In this document: in pieces, positions 28,085 through 37,507 of the stretch
Position numbering within the stretch: position 1 is the first letter of the stretch
How the letters are laid out: every line of letters starts with the position of its first letter
DNA from: Enterobacter cloacae subsp. cloacae ATCC 13047
Lineage (GTDB): Bacteria; Pseudomonadota; Gammaproteobacteria; Enterobacterales; Enterobacteriaceae
Reading direction: 5' to 3'
DNA length: 64,000 bases
Assembly (NCBI RefSeq): GCF_000025565.1
Contig: NC_014121.1
Span: forward strand, 186,001 to 250,000
The notes under the pieces: model-generated
What the model was told of the DNA's origin: nothing
Database searches by the model: none
Seen by the model: only the letters and a program-made list of their open reading frames with translations
Program-made: the position numbers and the translations under genes

Positions 28085-28110
28085 GCTTATCTCCGTTGAT
28101 TTTTAATGAT

Positions 28111-29391
28111 TCAGGCGTGGCGTGCGCCGACGGGGAGTTGTTGATTATTAGCAGGCTTAACAATCAGAGTAAGCCATACTGAGGCGAAAAGTGCCACTCC
28201 CATAAAGATGTATGAGGCTGACGGGCTGCCGGTTGCACCGTTAAGGTAACCGACGAACCAGGAGCCGCAGAACGAACCGAGCGCACCCATACTGTTAATC
28301 AGTGCCATCGCGCCGCCTGCCACATTACGCGGCAGCATCTCCGGGATGATGGCGAAGAAGGGACCATACGGGGCGTACATCGCCGCACCGGCAATCACCA
28401 GCAGCGTATAGGAGACCCAGAAGTGGTTTGCGCCCACGGCCCAGGAGCCGATGAAAGCAAAGGCAGCGATCAGCAGCAGTGGCCAGACAAACAGCTTACG
28501 ATTTTGCAGTTTGTCCGATGCCCAGGAGACGATGATCATCGCGATAGTTGCCGCCAGATAGGGCACGGAGGAGAGCCAGCCGACTTCCACCATACCGAGA
28601 TTTTCCCCGCCGCTGCGGATAATTGACGGCAACCACAGTACGAAACCGTACACGCCGATACTCCAGGTAAAATACTGCGCGCACAGCAGGATCACGTTGC
28701 GGGAGCGGAAGGCTTCGCCATAGTTACGCACCGCCTTCAGCCCTTGCTGCTCTTTATCCAGCTGCGCCTGCAGTGCGGCTTTTTCATCTTCGGAGAGCCA
28801 TTTCGCCTGAGCAGGCTTATCTTTTACCAGCACCCACCAGCAGAAGGCCCAGATGATTGCCGGCACCCCTTCGATGATAAACATCTCACGCCAGCCGAAA
28901 GACTGGATCAGGTAGCCGGACACCACTGACATCCACAGTACGGTGACCGGGTTACCGAGGATCAGAAAGGTGTTCGCACGGGAACGTTCAGATTTGGTAA
29001 ACCAGTTGCTGATGTAGATCAGCATTGCGGGCATCACCGCCGCCTCAACTACCCCAAGGATAAAGCGAATAGCGGCCAGGGCAGGGATATTATTGACCAC
29101 GCCGGTAAGCGACGCGCAGGCGCCCCACAGGATCAGACAGACGAAGATCAGCTTACGCACACTGCGGCGTTCGGCGTAGATCGCGCCGGGGATCTGGAAG
29201 AAGAAGTAGCCCAGGAAGAAAAGGGCGCCCAGCAGAGATGAAATACCTTTGGTGATCCCGAGGTCTTCGGTGATCCCCGCGGCGGATGCGAAACTGAAGT
29301 TGGCACGATCAAGGTACGCCAGGCTGTACGTGATAAACACGATTGGCATGATGTACCACCAGCGTTTTACTGCATTGGTCGAACTGTTCAT
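28111..29391 (-). CDS. kguT: 2-ketogluconate transporter, MFS (KguT-like)
   Basis: This 426-residue major facilitator has about 12 membrane segments and ACS-family signatures: YLDRANFSFA after helix 1 and GVVEAAVMPAMLIYISNWF in helix 4. Its place between a KguK-like kinase and a ketoaldonate reductase points to 2-ketogluconate uptake. The start at 29391 has GAGG upstream, and the frame extension to 29442 uses a GTG with no ribosome-binding site. The gap to the kinase gene holds a CCCTCACCC-type repeat. The substrate is inferred from context. Confidence 0.82.
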   Translation of the reverse strand: MNSSTNAVKRWWYIMPIVFITYSLAYLDRANFSFASAAGITEDLGITKGISSLLGALFFLGYFFFQIPGAIYAERRSVRKLIFVCLILWGACASLTGVVNNIPALAAIRFILGVVEAAVMPAMLIYISNWFTKSERSRANTFLILGNPVTVLWMSVVSGYLIQSFGWREMFIIEGVPAIIWAFCWWVLVKDKPAQAKWLSEDEKAALQAQLDKEQQGLKAVRNYGEAFRSRNVILLCAQYFTWSIGVYGFVLWLPSIIRSGGENLGMVEVGWLSSVPYLAATIAMIIVSWASDKLQNRKLFVWPLLLIAAFAFIGSWAVGANHFWVSYTLLVIAGAAMYAPYGPFFAIIPEMLPRNVAGGAMALINSMGALGSFCGSWFVGYLNGATGSPSASYIFMGVALFASVWLTLIVKPANNQQLPVGARHA

Positions 29392-29471
29392 AGGCTTGCC
29401 TCTGTTGTTGAGGTGGTTACCGCCGTTGTCTGTAGGGTACACGGTGGTTTAATTATATGTGCGGGTCGTTG

Positions 29472-29505
29472 CCCTCACCCTGGCCCCTCTCCCACGGGAG
29501 AAGGG
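29472..29505. repeat. CCCTCACCC-type palindromic repeat between kguK and kguT
   Basis: CCCTCACCC is followed by a CCTCTCCC-AC-GGGAGAAGG hairpin. It is a diverged copy of the element at 5730 and lies 2 bases past the kguK stop. Confidence 0.8.
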
Positions 29506-29507
29506 AT

Positions 29508-30446
29508 TTACTCGTTAAGCTGCGCGCGCGTCGGCAATCCTTCACTGTCGCCCTGCACCTGAATGGCCAGCGAGCCGATCCAGTTGCCCCGGGCGATGGC
29601 CTGCGGCAGCGGTTTGCCTTCCAGCAGGGCGCTAATGACCCCGACGGCAAAGCCATCGCCCGCGCCGACGGTATCGACTACGTTCTCAACCTTCACGGCC
29701 GCGACCGCGCCCTGTTCACCATCCGCGGTTTTAAACCATGCGCCATCAGCACCGGTTTTCAGTACCACCGCTTTTACCCCTTTATTCAGGTAAAAATCGG
29801 CAATCCCTTCCGGCGTGTTTTCACCGGTGAGGATCACGCCTTCTTTCACCCCCGGCAGAACCCAGTCCGCCTGGAATGCCAGACGGTTCAGCTTCTCGAC
29901 CATCTCCGCCTCGCTTTTCCACAACACCGGGCGCAGGTTAGGATCGAAAGAGATCGTTTTCCCCTGGGCCTTCATGGTGGTCGCGGCATGATCGAGCAGT
30001 TCATACGAGCTGGCTGACAACGCGGCTGCCACACCACTCAGGTGCAGATGGCGTGCACTCGCAAAGTAGTCGGCGTGATAATCTTCCACCGAGAGATGGC
30101 TTGCCGCCGACCCTTTGCGGAAGTATTCCACGATGGGATCGGTTCCATTTTCGACTTTAGATTTAAGCTGAAAGCCGGTCGGGAAGCGTCCATCGAGCGT
30201 TACGCCTGCGGCATCAATCCCCTCTTTTTTCAGCGAATCAAGAACGAAGTGACCAAAGCTGTCGTCACCCACGCGGCTGACCCAGCCTGTTTTCAGGCCG
30301 AGGCGTGCCAGCCCCGTTGCCACATTCAGCTCTGCGCCTGCCACGCGTTTGATAAAGTGCTCAACCGTGCTCAGCTCACCGGTTTCGGTAGCGACAAACA
30401 TCGCCATGGCTTCACCGATAGTGATCACATCCAGTGTCTTGTGCAT
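29508..30446 (-). CDS. kguK: PfkB-family sugar kinase, probable 2-ketogluconokinase (KguK)
   Basis: The 312-residue protein is a ribokinase/PfkB-family kinase with the N-terminal glycine-rich region VAGAELNVATGLARLG and the C-terminal signature DTVGAGDGFAVG, which contains the catalytic aspartate. It resembles 2-keto-3-deoxygluconate and 2-ketogluconate kinases. Position between kguE- and kguT-like genes makes phosphorylation of 2-ketogluconate to 6-phospho-2-ketogluconate the likely role. It starts 3 bases after the kguE-like stop. A KDG kinase activity cannot be excluded. Confidence 0.84.
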   Translation of the reverse strand: MHKTLDVITIGEAMAMFVATETGELSTVEHFIKRVAGAELNVATGLARLGLKTGWVSRVGDDSFGHFVLDSLKKEGIDAAGVTLDGRFPTGFQLKSKVENGTDPIVEYFRKGSAASHLSVEDYHADYFASARHLHLSGVAAALSASSYELLDHAATTMKAQGKTISFDPNLRPVLWKSEAEMVEKLNRLAFQADWVLPGVKEGVILTGENTPEGIADFYLNKGVKAVVLKTGADGAWFKTADGEQGAVAAVKVENVVDTVGAGDGFAVGVISALLEGKPLPQAIARGNWIGSLAIQVQGDSEGLPTRAQLNE

Positions 30447-30449
30447 GGT

Positions 30450-31199
30450 TTACTCCTCGCGCAGCAGGTTAACGTAATGCCGGGTGACAGCGGTTAAGTC
30501 CGCCCCTTCCAGCGGGAACTCGATCCCGCGTGGGGCATCGGCAGGCAACTGACTGAGCAGGGCCAGCCAGCGCGCATCGGCGCGATCCGGCGCGACGGCG
30601 CGGAACTGTGCTTTATGCGGTACGGCGGCTTTCACGTGGATATAGCTGACCGCCGGAGCCAGACGGGTTGCCGCTTCTTCCGGCGAGTCGCCGACCCACA
30701 GCCAGTTACCCATGTCGAAGGTCAGCGTGACGGGGAGCGCCATTTCCCGGCAGGCGGCCTGGAAGCGCTGCATCGGCGCAAGCTGGCCGCAGTCGGTCTG
30801 GTCGTTTTCCACCACCAGTGCCATGCCGCTCTCATTGAGCAAAGCGCGCAGGGCGGTAAGCGGCCGGGTGCCGCTGAAATGTCCCAGGGATACCTTCAGC
30901 CACAGCGCGTTGAGCGTGCTGGCTTCGGAAAGGTAGCGGGGAAGGTCGGGGTTGAGGGCACCGTCGGGCATAAACAGGGGGGCGGGGGCGGAATAACACG
31001 CCAGCAGGCCCAGCAGCTCAATGGATTCACCCAGCGCAGGCAGCGCCTGTAGCTCTTCGCTGTTGAACAGCTCCCGGCGGATCTCAACGCCGTCGGCACC
31101 CGCACCGGCAATCACGGGCAGCATCGCCCGTTGGCCGCCAGCCTGTCGCACCTGATCCGCACCATACGCGGCGGTGACCACCATTATTTTTCTGCCCAT
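30450..31199 (-). CDS. kguE: KguE-like TIM-barrel sugar isomerase/epimerase
   Basis: The 249-residue protein belongs to the AP-endonuclease-2-like xylose-isomerase TIM-barrel family. Metal-site residues appear as DGVEIRRE (glutamate near 39), LVVENDQTDCG (glutamate near 130), LTFDMGNW (aspartate near 161) and SYIHVKAA. KguE homologues open the 2-ketogluconate operon in pseudomonads, but their reaction is poorly defined. The start at 31199 has GGAG at good spacing. It is the first structural gene, directly downstream of the palindromic operator. Confidence 0.82.
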   Translation of the reverse strand: MGRKIMVVTAAYGADQVRQAGGQRAMLPVIAGAGADGVEIRRELFNSEELQALPALGESIELLGLLACYSAPAPLFMPDGALNPDLPRYLSEASTLNALWLKVSLGHFSGTRPLTALRALLNESGMALVVENDQTDCGQLAPMQRFQAACREMALPVTLTFDMGNWLWVGDSPEEAATRLAPAVSYIHVKAAVPHKAQFRAVAPDRADARWLALLSQLPADAPRGIEFPLEGADLTAVTRHYVNLLREE

Positions 31200-31241
31200 T
31201 CAGGAACTCCATCAAACGTACATCGATACTATTACGCTAGA

Positions 31242-31255
31242 TGGAACCGGTTCCA
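31242..31255. promoter_or_regulatory. Putative LacI-family (PtxS-like) operator of the kgu operon
   Basis: TGGAACCGGTTCCA is a perfect 14-bp palindrome with the central CCGG typical of LacI-family sites, and it resembles the PtxS operator TGAAACCGGTTTCA. It lies 43 bases upstream of kguE and overlaps the probable -35 region. Confidence 0.75.
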
Positions 31256-31279
31256 AAGAAAAGTTCAGGATGTTGAATT

Positions 31280-31295
31280 TATGATCGTCATCACA
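31280..31295. promoter_or_regulatory. Putative CRP site upstream of the kgu operon
   Basis: Read on the minus strand, TGTGA-N6-TCATA matches the CRP consensus at 9 of 10 key positions. It is about 60 bases upstream of the probable kguE transcription start, a usual position for CRP activation. Confidence 0.6.
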
Positions 31296-31303
31296 AGGGG
31301 AAA

Positions 31304-32320
31304 TTAACGGGCGGTGGAGCCGCGGACAATCAGCTCGCCAGAAAAGACCTGCTCGCGCACGGCATCGCTGATCCCTTCAATGCGACGAACCACTTGTTCA
31401 ACAGCGGCATAGCCGATTTGCCAGGTCGGCTGTTTGAGCGTGGTGATGCCTACCCCGGCCAGTTCTGCCCACTCCAGTTCATCGAAACCCAGCAGGCCGA
31501 TATCGCTACCCCAGTGCAGGCCAATGCGTTTGAGCGAGCGGGCGACCTGAAGCGTCAGCGCCCCGTTGGCCGAAATCACAGCTTTGCGCATCCCGCGATG
31601 GCGCGTGTGGAACTGACGCAGGGTATTGTCGAGCTGGTCGGCTTCATGAAGCGGAGTTTCGGCGTTTTCGGCGATCACTCCGGGATAACGCTCCAGGGTG
31701 GCACGAAATGCATTCAGGCGCTCACGACGGGTATTCACCATGCCCAGCGGCTCGCTCAGGAACAGAATTGCTTCGAAGCCCTGTTCGATCAGATGCTCGG
31801 TTGCAGTCGTGGCCGCCTGGGTATTATCCAGCCCGACAACATCGCAGGCGAACTCCGGGATTTTACGATCGATGAGCACCATCGGCAGGGAAGACTGTTG
31901 CAGCCGGTTTAACCCTTCCTCGCGCATACCCACGGCATTGACCACGATACCTTCCACCTGGTAGCTGCGCAGCAGATCGAGATAATGCAGCTCCTGGTCC
32001 ACCTCATTGTTGGTGTTACAGACCAGCGGGGTAAAACCTTTCTCGCGACAGGCGGCTTCGATACCGCTCAGCACGTTTACCGAGTAGGGGTTGGTAATAT
32101 CGGCGATGATAAGCCCGATAAGGCGGGTACGGCCACGTTTAAGTCCGCGCGCCATGATGCTGGGGCGGTAGTCGAGATCGGCAATGGCCTGCTCAATACG
32201 TGCCAGCAGCGCATCGGAAAGCAGGTGTTTCTCGCCGTTGAGATAGCGTGAAATACTGGTTTTACCGGTTCTGGCGGCTTTTGCCACGTCGCTGATGGTG
32301 GCCCGCGTTGGTTTGCTCAT
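31304..32320 (-). CDS. LacI-family regulator of the kgu operon (PtxS-like)
   Basis: The 338-residue protein has an N-terminal LacI helix-turn-helix (ATISDVAKAARTGKTSISRYLNG, residues 6-28) with a hinge helix, then a periplasmic-binding-protein-like effector domain (GLIIADITNPYSVNVLSGIE, then HLIEQGFEAILFLSEP). By position and operator similarity it should be the 2-ketogluconate-responsive repressor equivalent to PtxS or the GntR/IdnR group. The start at 32320 is preceded by AGGGA; the frame to 32413 is an extension. The kguE-like gene begins 104 bases beyond its stop. Confidence 0.85.
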   Translation of the reverse strand: MSKPTRATISDVAKAARTGKTSISRYLNGEKHLLSDALLARIEQAIADLDYRPSIMARGLKRGRTRLIGLIIADITNPYSVNVLSGIEAACREKGFTPLVCNTNNEVDQELHYLDLLRSYQVEGIVVNAVGMREEGLNRLQQSSLPMVLIDRKIPEFACDVVGLDNTQAATTATEHLIEQGFEAILFLSEPLGMVNTRRERLNAFRATLERYPGVIAENAETPLHEADQLDNTLRQFHTRHRGMRKAVISANGALTLQVARSLKRIGLHWGSDIGLLGFDELEWAELAGVGITTLKQPTWQIGYAAVEQVVRRIEGISDAVREQVFSGELIVRGSTAR

Positions 32321-32406
32321 CACTGAATTCCCTGACTTTAGTGAGAATACCTTAGCGGGAAAATCAACGATGGCAAGTGGTTCATGTCGGGGTGTGCGGT
32401 CTGATG

Positions 32407-32441
32407 CCCTCACCCCGACCCTCTCCCACGGGGAGAGGGGG
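32407..32441. repeat. CCCTCACCC-type palindromic repeat near the yiaD 3' end
   Basis: CCCTCACCCC then CCCTCTCCC-AC-GGGGAGAGGG repeats the pattern of the copy at 5730. It lies 8 bases beyond the yiaD stop and upstream of the LacI-type regulator gene. Confidence 0.82.
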
Positions 32442-32449
32442 AAATGCGA

Positions 32450-33112
32450 TTACTGAATTGGACTTAACGTAATCTCAACGCGGCGGTTCTGCGCTTTGCC
32501 TTCCGCCGTGCTGTTGCTGGCGATAGGGTTTGCCGGGCCCATACCGCTGGTGCGGATACGGTTCGCTTCAACGCCCTGGGTGATCAGCGAGCTGGCCACG
32601 GAATCCGCACGCTGCTGAGACAGACGCATGTTCAGTTCCTGGCTGCCGGTGCTGTCGGTGTAGCCAATCACATTCACGGCGGTCTTGTTGTACTCTTTTA
32701 GCACCATCGCCACGCCGGTCAGGGTATTCGCACCGGCAGGTTTCAGCGTTGCGCTGCTGCTGTCGAAGGTCACGTTGTTAGGCATATTCAGGATGATGTT
32801 GTCACCGCTGCGCGTGACGCTCACGCCTGTGCCTTTCATTTTGTCGCGCAGCTTCGCTTCCTGCACATCCATGTAATAACCCACGCCGCCGCCGAGTGCT
32901 GCGCCTGCCGCTGCGCCAATCAGCGCGCCTTTACCGCGGTCTTTTTTGGAGGAGGAGAGCGCACCTACACCCGCCCCGACCAGTGAACCGATACCCGCGC
33001 CGATGCCGGATTTACCCGCTTCGCGTTCACCGGTGTATGGGTTTGTTGTGCAGCCAGAAACAGCCAGTGCACCGCTCACCAGAGCGGCAATAACGAGTAC
33101 GCGTTTTTTCAT
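32450..33112 (-). CDS. yiaD: OmpA-family outer-membrane lipoprotein YiaD
   Basis: YiaD is a lipoprotein with an OmpA-like peptidoglycan-binding domain; in E. coli it suppresses a temperature-sensitive bamD mutant. The 220-residue sequence starts with a signal and the lipobox ALAVSGC (lipidated cysteine near 21). A glycine-zipper segment follows (GIGAGIGSLVGAGVGAL and GAAAGAALGGGVGYYMD, about 38-80). The OmpA C-terminal domain contains VIGYTDSTGSQELNMRLSQQRAD, with the peptidoglycan-binding Asp and Arg. It is divergent from bisC. Confidence 0.95.
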   Translation of the reverse strand: MKKRVLVIAALVSGALAVSGCTTNPYTGEREAGKSGIGAGIGSLVGAGVGALSSSKKDRGKGALIGAAAGAALGGGVGYYMDVQEAKLRDKMKGTGVSVTRSGDNIILNMPNNVTFDSSSATLKPAGANTLTGVAMVLKEYNKTAVNVIGYTDSTGSQELNMRLSQQRADSVASSLITQGVEANRIRTSGMGPANPIASNSTAEGKAQNRRVEITLSPIQ

Positions 33113-33276
33113 CTTCTTTCCTTAATCCTTTTTATTCTTTGCCACGACGGACGTGGCAGTTGATTATGACGTCCGGATACGGAGAAAATTCCGGGGATAA
33201 CTCTGAAATTTGTGACAAACCATAAACGGCCTCAATAACAAGACCGTAAACCTGCACGCAACCAGGAGCGCACGCT

Positions 33277-35598
33277 TTGAGCACCTCAACAAAAACCATT
33301 CTGACCGCCGCCCACTGGGGGCCGATGCTGGTCGAAACCGACGGCGAAAATGTCCTGTCTTCCCGTGGGGCATTGCCAACACAACACCCTAACTCTTTAC
33401 AGACCGTCGTTCGCGATCAGGTGCACAGCAAAACCCGTGTGCGCTGGCCGATGGTGCGTAAAGGATTTCTGGCTTCGCCGGACAAGCCGCAGGGCATTCG
33501 TGGTCAGGATGAGTTTGTGCGTGTGAGCTGGGATGACGCGCTGGCGCTGATCCACGCCCAGCACAAGCGCATCCGCGACAGCTATGGGCCTGCATCCATT
33601 TTTGCCGGCTCTTACGGCTGGCGTTCTAACGGCGTACTGCATAAAGCATCGACATTGCTGCAGCGCTACATGAGCCTGGCCGGCGGCTACACGGGTCATC
33701 TGGGGGATTACTCCACCGGCGCGGCGCAGGCGATCATGCCGTACGTCGTCGGCGGTAATGAGGTTTATCAGCAGCAGACCAGCTGGCCGCTGGTACTGGA
33801 GCATACCGAGGTGGTGGTGCTGTGGAGTGCCAACCCTCTCAACACGCTAAAAATTGCCTGGAATGCTTCCGACGAGCAGGGTATTGGCTATTTTGATGCG
33901 CTGCGCAAGAGCGGTAAGCGCATCATCTGTATTGACCCCATGCGCTCTGAAACCATGGATTTCTTTGGTGACAGTGCCGAATGGCTCGCCCCGCATATGG
34001 GTACTGACGTGGCGATGATGCTGGGTATCGCCCACACGCTGGTAGAGAAGGGCTGGCACGACGCCGACTTCCTCGCGCGTTGCACATCGGGCTTCGACAA
34101 ATTCGCCGATTATCTGACGGGTAAAACGGATGGTGTTGCCAAAACGGCAGCGTGGGCAGCCGATATTTGTGGCATTCCGGCTGACAAGCTCCGTGAACTG
34201 GCCGCGTTGTTCCATGAAAACACCACGATGTTGATGTCCGGTTGGGGCATGCAGCGCCAGCAGTTTGGCGAGCAAAAACACTGGATGCTGGTAACGCTTG
34301 CCGCGATGCTTGGGCAAATTGGTACGCCGGGCGGCGGGTTTGGGCTCTCTTATCACTTCGCCAATGGCGGCAACCCCACCCGTAAAGCCGCCGTGCTGGC
34401 CTCCATGCAGGGATCGGTGAAGGGCGGCGTTGATGCCGTGGATAAAATTCCGGTGGCGCGTATTGTTGAAGCCCTGGAAAACCCGGGCGGATTTTATCAG
34501 CATAACGGTCTGGACCGCCATTTCCCGGATATTAAGTTTGTCTGGTGGGCGGGTGGGGCGAATTTCACGCACCATCAGGATACCAATCGTCTTATCCGCG
34601 CCTGGCAGAAGCCGGAGCTGGTGGTGATTTCGGAATGCTTCTGGACCGCCTCCGCCAAACATGCCGATATCGTGCTGCCGGCCACGACCTCGTACGAGCG
34701 TAACGATCTCACCATGACCGGTGACTACAGCAACCAGCATATGGTGCCGATGAAGCGTGTGGTCGCACCGCGGGATGAAGCGCGTGATGATTTTGACGTA
34801 TTTGCGGAACTGAGCGAACGGTGGGAAGCAGGCGGTCGTGAGCGTTTCACCGAAGGGAAAACCGATCTTGAGTGGCTGGAAACGTTCTATCAGATTGCCG
34901 CTCAGCGCGGTGCGGCCCAGGGGGTGACGCTGCCGCCGTTTGCGGAATTCTGGGAAGCGAACGCGATTTTCGAAATGCCGGAGAGCGAGCAGAACGCGCA
35001 GTTTGTCCGTTTCGCCGATTTCCGTCGCGACCCGGAGAACCATCCGCTGAAAACCGAGAGCGGAAAGATTGTGATTTACAGTGAGCGCATTGCCCGCTTT
35101 GGGTACGCGGATTGTCCTGCGCATCCCACATGGCTTGAACCGGATGAGTGGCACGGCAATGCCCAGCCGGAGCAGCTCCAGGTGTTATCCGCGCACCCCG
35201 CGCATCGCCTGCACAGCCAGCTTAACTATTCGTCGCTGCGCGAGCAGTATGCGGTCGCCGGGCGGGAGCCGATCACGCTTCATGCTGAAGATGCGAAAGC
35301 GCGCGGGATTGCGGATGGCGATCTGGTGCGCGTCTGGAATCATCGTGGGCAGGTGTTGGCCGGAGCGGTGGTGAGCGACGGAATCAAACCAGGCGTGATC
35401 TGCATCCACCAGGGCGCGTGGCCGGACCTGGACGAGAGCGGTATTTGTAAAAACGGTGCCGTTAACGTGCTGACCAAAGATCTCCCCAGCTCGAAGCTGG
35501 GGAATGGCTGCGCAGGCAATACGGCGCTGGCATGGGTTGAGAAATATCAGGGCCCCGAGCTTACTCTGACGGCGTTTGATCCGCCTGCCAGCTCATGA
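33277..35598 (+). CDS. bisC: Biotin sulfoxide reductase BisC
   Basis: BisC is a cytoplasmic molybdenum (bis-MGD) enzyme that reduces biotin sulfoxide and methionine-(S)-sulfoxide. It is a member of the DMSO reductase family, related to TorA, and lacks a Tat signal and an N-terminal iron-sulfur motif, as expected. The cofactor region [23 protein letters not shown] contains the serine Mo ligand, and [12 protein letters not shown] and NGGNPTRK are family blocks. The start is TTG at 33277 with AGGAG 8 bases upstream, giving 773 residues (E. coli 777). Confidence 0.95.
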   Translation: MSTSTKTILTAAHWGPMLVETDGENVLSSRGALPTQHPNSLQTVVRDQVHSKTRVRWPMVRKGFLASPDKPQGIRGQDEFVRVSWDDALALIHAQHKRIRDSYGPASIFAGSYGWRSNGVLHKASTLLQRYMSLAGGYTGHLGDYSTGAAQAIMPYVVGGNEVYQQQTSWPLVLEHTEVVVLWSANPLNTLKIAWNASDEQGIGYFDALRKSGKRIICIDPMRSETMDFFGDSAEWLAPHMGTDVAMMLGIAHTLVEKGWHDADFLARCTSGFDKFADYLTGKTDGVAKTAAWAADICGIPADKLRELAALFHENTTMLMSGWGMQRQQFGEQKHWMLVTLAAMLGQIGTPGGGFGLSYHFANGGNPTRKAAVLASMQGSVKGGVDAVDKIPVARIVEALENPGGFYQHNGLDRHFPDIKFVWWAGGANFTHHQDTNRLIRAWQKPELVVISECFWTASAKHADIVLPATTSYERNDLTMTGDYSNQHMVPMKRVVAPRDEARDDFDVFAELSERWEAGGRERFTEGKTDLEWLETFYQIAAQRGAAQGVTLPPFAEFWEANAIFEMPESEQNAQFVRFADFRRDPENHPLKTESGKIVIYSERIARFGYADCPAHPTWLEPDEWHGNAQPEQLQVLSAHPAHRLHSQLNYSSLREQYAVAGREPITLHAEDAKARGIADGDLVRVWNHRGQVLAGAVVSDGIKPGVICIHQGAWPDLDESGICKNGAVNVLTKDLPSSKLGNGCAGNTALAWVEKYQGPELTLTAFDPPASS

Positions 35599-36007
35599 TC
35601 CACGTCGGGTGTTGGGTGTCGTCCTGCCAGGCGCTGTCCTCGATGCGAAAGCCCTGAGCATGGTAGAAATTCACCGCCCGGACATTTTTTTGATACACCT
35701 CCAGGCTTAAATGCGGGAAGCGCTGTTGAACGTGGTTCAGCAGCGCGCGTCCGATGCCTTTGCCGATGTACGCCGGTGCGACAAATAGTGCGCCGACAAA
35801 CTGAGACTGCATCACGCTGATAAACCCGTAAGGTTCGCCATCCTGTTCCCAGACCCAGGTTTCGGCCGACGGCAGATAAACGTCCCGCACCATGGCTTCG
35901 TTCTCTTTCCAGTAGCTCGCCTCAATAAACGGATGCGCTTCCGTGGTACTTTCAAGCCATAGGCTCAACAGCGACGCGGTATTCTCACTTTGCCATTTGC
36001 GGATCAT
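35561..36007 (-). CDS. yiaC: GNAT N-acetyltransferase YiaC
   Basis: YiaC is a GNAT-fold acetyltransferase, reported in E. coli to acetylate protein lysines. The acetyl-CoA loop is visible as [20 protein letters not shown] (about residues 77-96), and the C-terminal NFYHAQGF is typical of the fold. The start at 36007 follows GGGAGG and gives 148 residues. It overlaps tag by 23 bases, so the two are coupled, and its 3' end overlaps the convergent bisC end by 38 bases. Confidence 0.93.
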   Translation of the reverse strand: MIRKWQSENTASLLSLWLESTTEAHPFIEASYWKENEAMVRDVYLPSAETWVWEQDGEPYGFISVMQSQFVGALFVAPAYIGKGIGRALLNHVQQRFPHLSLEVYQKNVRAVNFYHAQGFRIEDSAWQDDTQHPTWIMSWQADQTPSE

Positions 36008-36566
36008 GATGGCCTCCCGGATGACAGAAGCAGCCGGTAACATGGTCATTGACCAGGCCACAGGCCTGCATAAAGGCGTAGCAGATGGTGGAGCCGACAA
36101 ACTTAAAGCCGCGTTTTTTCAGCGCTTTCGAGAGTGCGTCCGAGGCCGGAGTCGAGGCGGGAATTTCCGCGAGCGTGGCGGCCTGCGTGATTTGCGGATC
36201 GTTATTCACAAACGTCCAGACAAACTCTGAGAACGGTTCACCGTTTTGTTCCATTGCCAGGTAAGCGCGTGCGTTACCGATAATGGCCTGGATCTTACCG
36301 CGATGGCGGATGATGCCTGCATCCTGCACCAGTCGCTCCACGTCGTCGTCGGTCATCGCGGCGACCCGGACGGGATCGAACTGATGAAAGGCATTGCGGT
36401 AGTTTTCGCGTTTCTTCAATACCGTAATCCATGACAAACCCGCCTGCTGACCCTCCAGGCAGATCATCTCGAAAAGTTTTTTGCCGTCCGTTTCCGGCAC
36501 GCCCCATTCCCGATCGTGATAGTCGATATAGAGCTGATCCTGGCTTACCCAACCGCAACGTTGCAT
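35985..36566 (-). CDS. tag: 3-methyladenine DNA glycosylase I (Tag)
   Basis: Tag excises 3-methyladenine from alkylated DNA in base-excision repair. The 193-residue protein keeps the zinc-snap residues (Cys4 and His17 in MQRCGWVSQDQLYIDYHD, with His and Cys in NDHVTGCFC) and the binding-pocket glutamate in CLEGQQAGLSW near residue 38. The C-terminal tail is slightly longer than in E. coli Tag (187 aa). The downstream yiaC start lies inside its 3' end. Confidence 0.96.
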   Translation of the reverse strand: MQRCGWVSQDQLYIDYHDREWGVPETDGKKLFEMICLEGQQAGLSWITVLKKRENYRNAFHQFDPVRVAAMTDDDVERLVQDAGIIRHRGKIQAIIGNARAYLAMEQNGEPFSEFVWTFVNNDPQITQAATLAEIPASTPASDALSKALKKRGFKFVGSTICYAFMQACGLVNDHVTGCFCHPGGHHDPQMAK

Positions 36567-36728
36567 CGGTTATCTCCCTTATGACACGGTTATCGCAAAA
36601 ATTTCATTCCGTCAGGCTTGACGTGTGACCTGTAAAGACAATAGTTAATACAGGGCCATAAACCCTAAAAACCTCTTCCTGAACAATGATAAAAATCGCC
36701 GAATTCGGCTCTCTCTGGAGTCGCTTTG

Positions 36729-37424
36729 ATGATAAAAAAAATCAGTGGTCGCCATGCTGTTTCTGGCCTGGTGGGGATTTCAGCCTGTCTGCTTTCTGGT
36801 CACTCAGCATTTGCCTGGCAACAGGAATATATCGTTTCAGACCCGCAAAGTAATACGGCGGAACGCTATACATGGGATGCGGATCACCAACCGCGTTATG
36901 ACGATATCCTGGCGGAGCGCATCCAGTCTTCGCAAAATGCGCCGGGGCTGGCTCTGAATCTGCCCTCTGGCTCGACCTCCGCGGGGGCGATGAGCGTCGG
37001 CTGGAATTTTCCGCTGGCGGGTCATGTTACGACCGGCCCGGTGGTGGCATGGCGTTATGACGGCACCACGCCCATGATGATTAATGAGTTTGGTGATAGC
37101 GTGACAACCCAGGCGCTGACCGATCCCCTGTGGCATGCCAGCGTGAGTACGCTAGGCTGGCGCGTGGATACGCAATATGGCGAACTTCGTCCCTGGGCGC
37201 AGATTAGCTATAACCAGCAGTATGGTGAAAATCAGTGGAAATCCCAGTTCGGGATGCCGCAAACGCCTGCCCCGGCTCAAAATGGCAACTGGATGGATGT
37301 CACCGTAGGCACCGATATTCCTTTCACCTCGCACATGGCGGCGTATGCTTCCTTAGCGCAGGGGGAGGACAGCACGACGGGAGAGCAGTTTTTGTACACC
37401 CTGGGCGTAAGTGCAAATTTCTAA
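36729..37424 (+). CDS. yhjY: YhjY, autotransporter beta-domain-like outer-membrane protein
   Basis: The 231-residue protein resembles E. coli YhjY, an outer-membrane protein related to the C-terminal beta-domain of GDSL-lipase autotransporters. A signal peptide ends at GHSAFA near residue 29. Alternating hydrophobic strands fill the rest, and the terminal residue is phenylalanine (LYTLGVSANF), the usual outer-membrane barrel sorting end. The passenger domain of a full autotransporter is absent, as in E. coli. I start at the ATG at 36729, with GGAG 8 bases upstream. The function is not known. Confidence 0.85.
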   Translation: MIKKISGRHAVSGLVGISACLLSGHSAFAWQQEYIVSDPQSNTAERYTWDADHQPRYDDILAERIQSSQNAPGLALNLPSGSTSAGAMSVGWNFPLAGHVTTGPVVAWRYDGTTPMMINEFGDSVTTQALTDPLWHASVSTLGWRVDTQYGELRPWAQISYNQQYGENQWKSQFGMPQTPAPAQNGNWMDVTVGTDIPFTSHMAAYASLAQGEDSTTGEQFLYTLGVSANF

Positions 37425-37507
37425 CGTTGTTACTATTTTAAACGTCACGTTAACATCTTGAATACAATAACCGTGGGGGTTGTAGCGATAGCGTGCACTA
37501 ACATTCT

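Noticed and set aside
33277..33279. A missing bisC start codon
   Set aside because: No ATG exists at the expected place, but a TTG with AGGAG 8 bases upstream gives the correct N-terminus, so the gene is intact.
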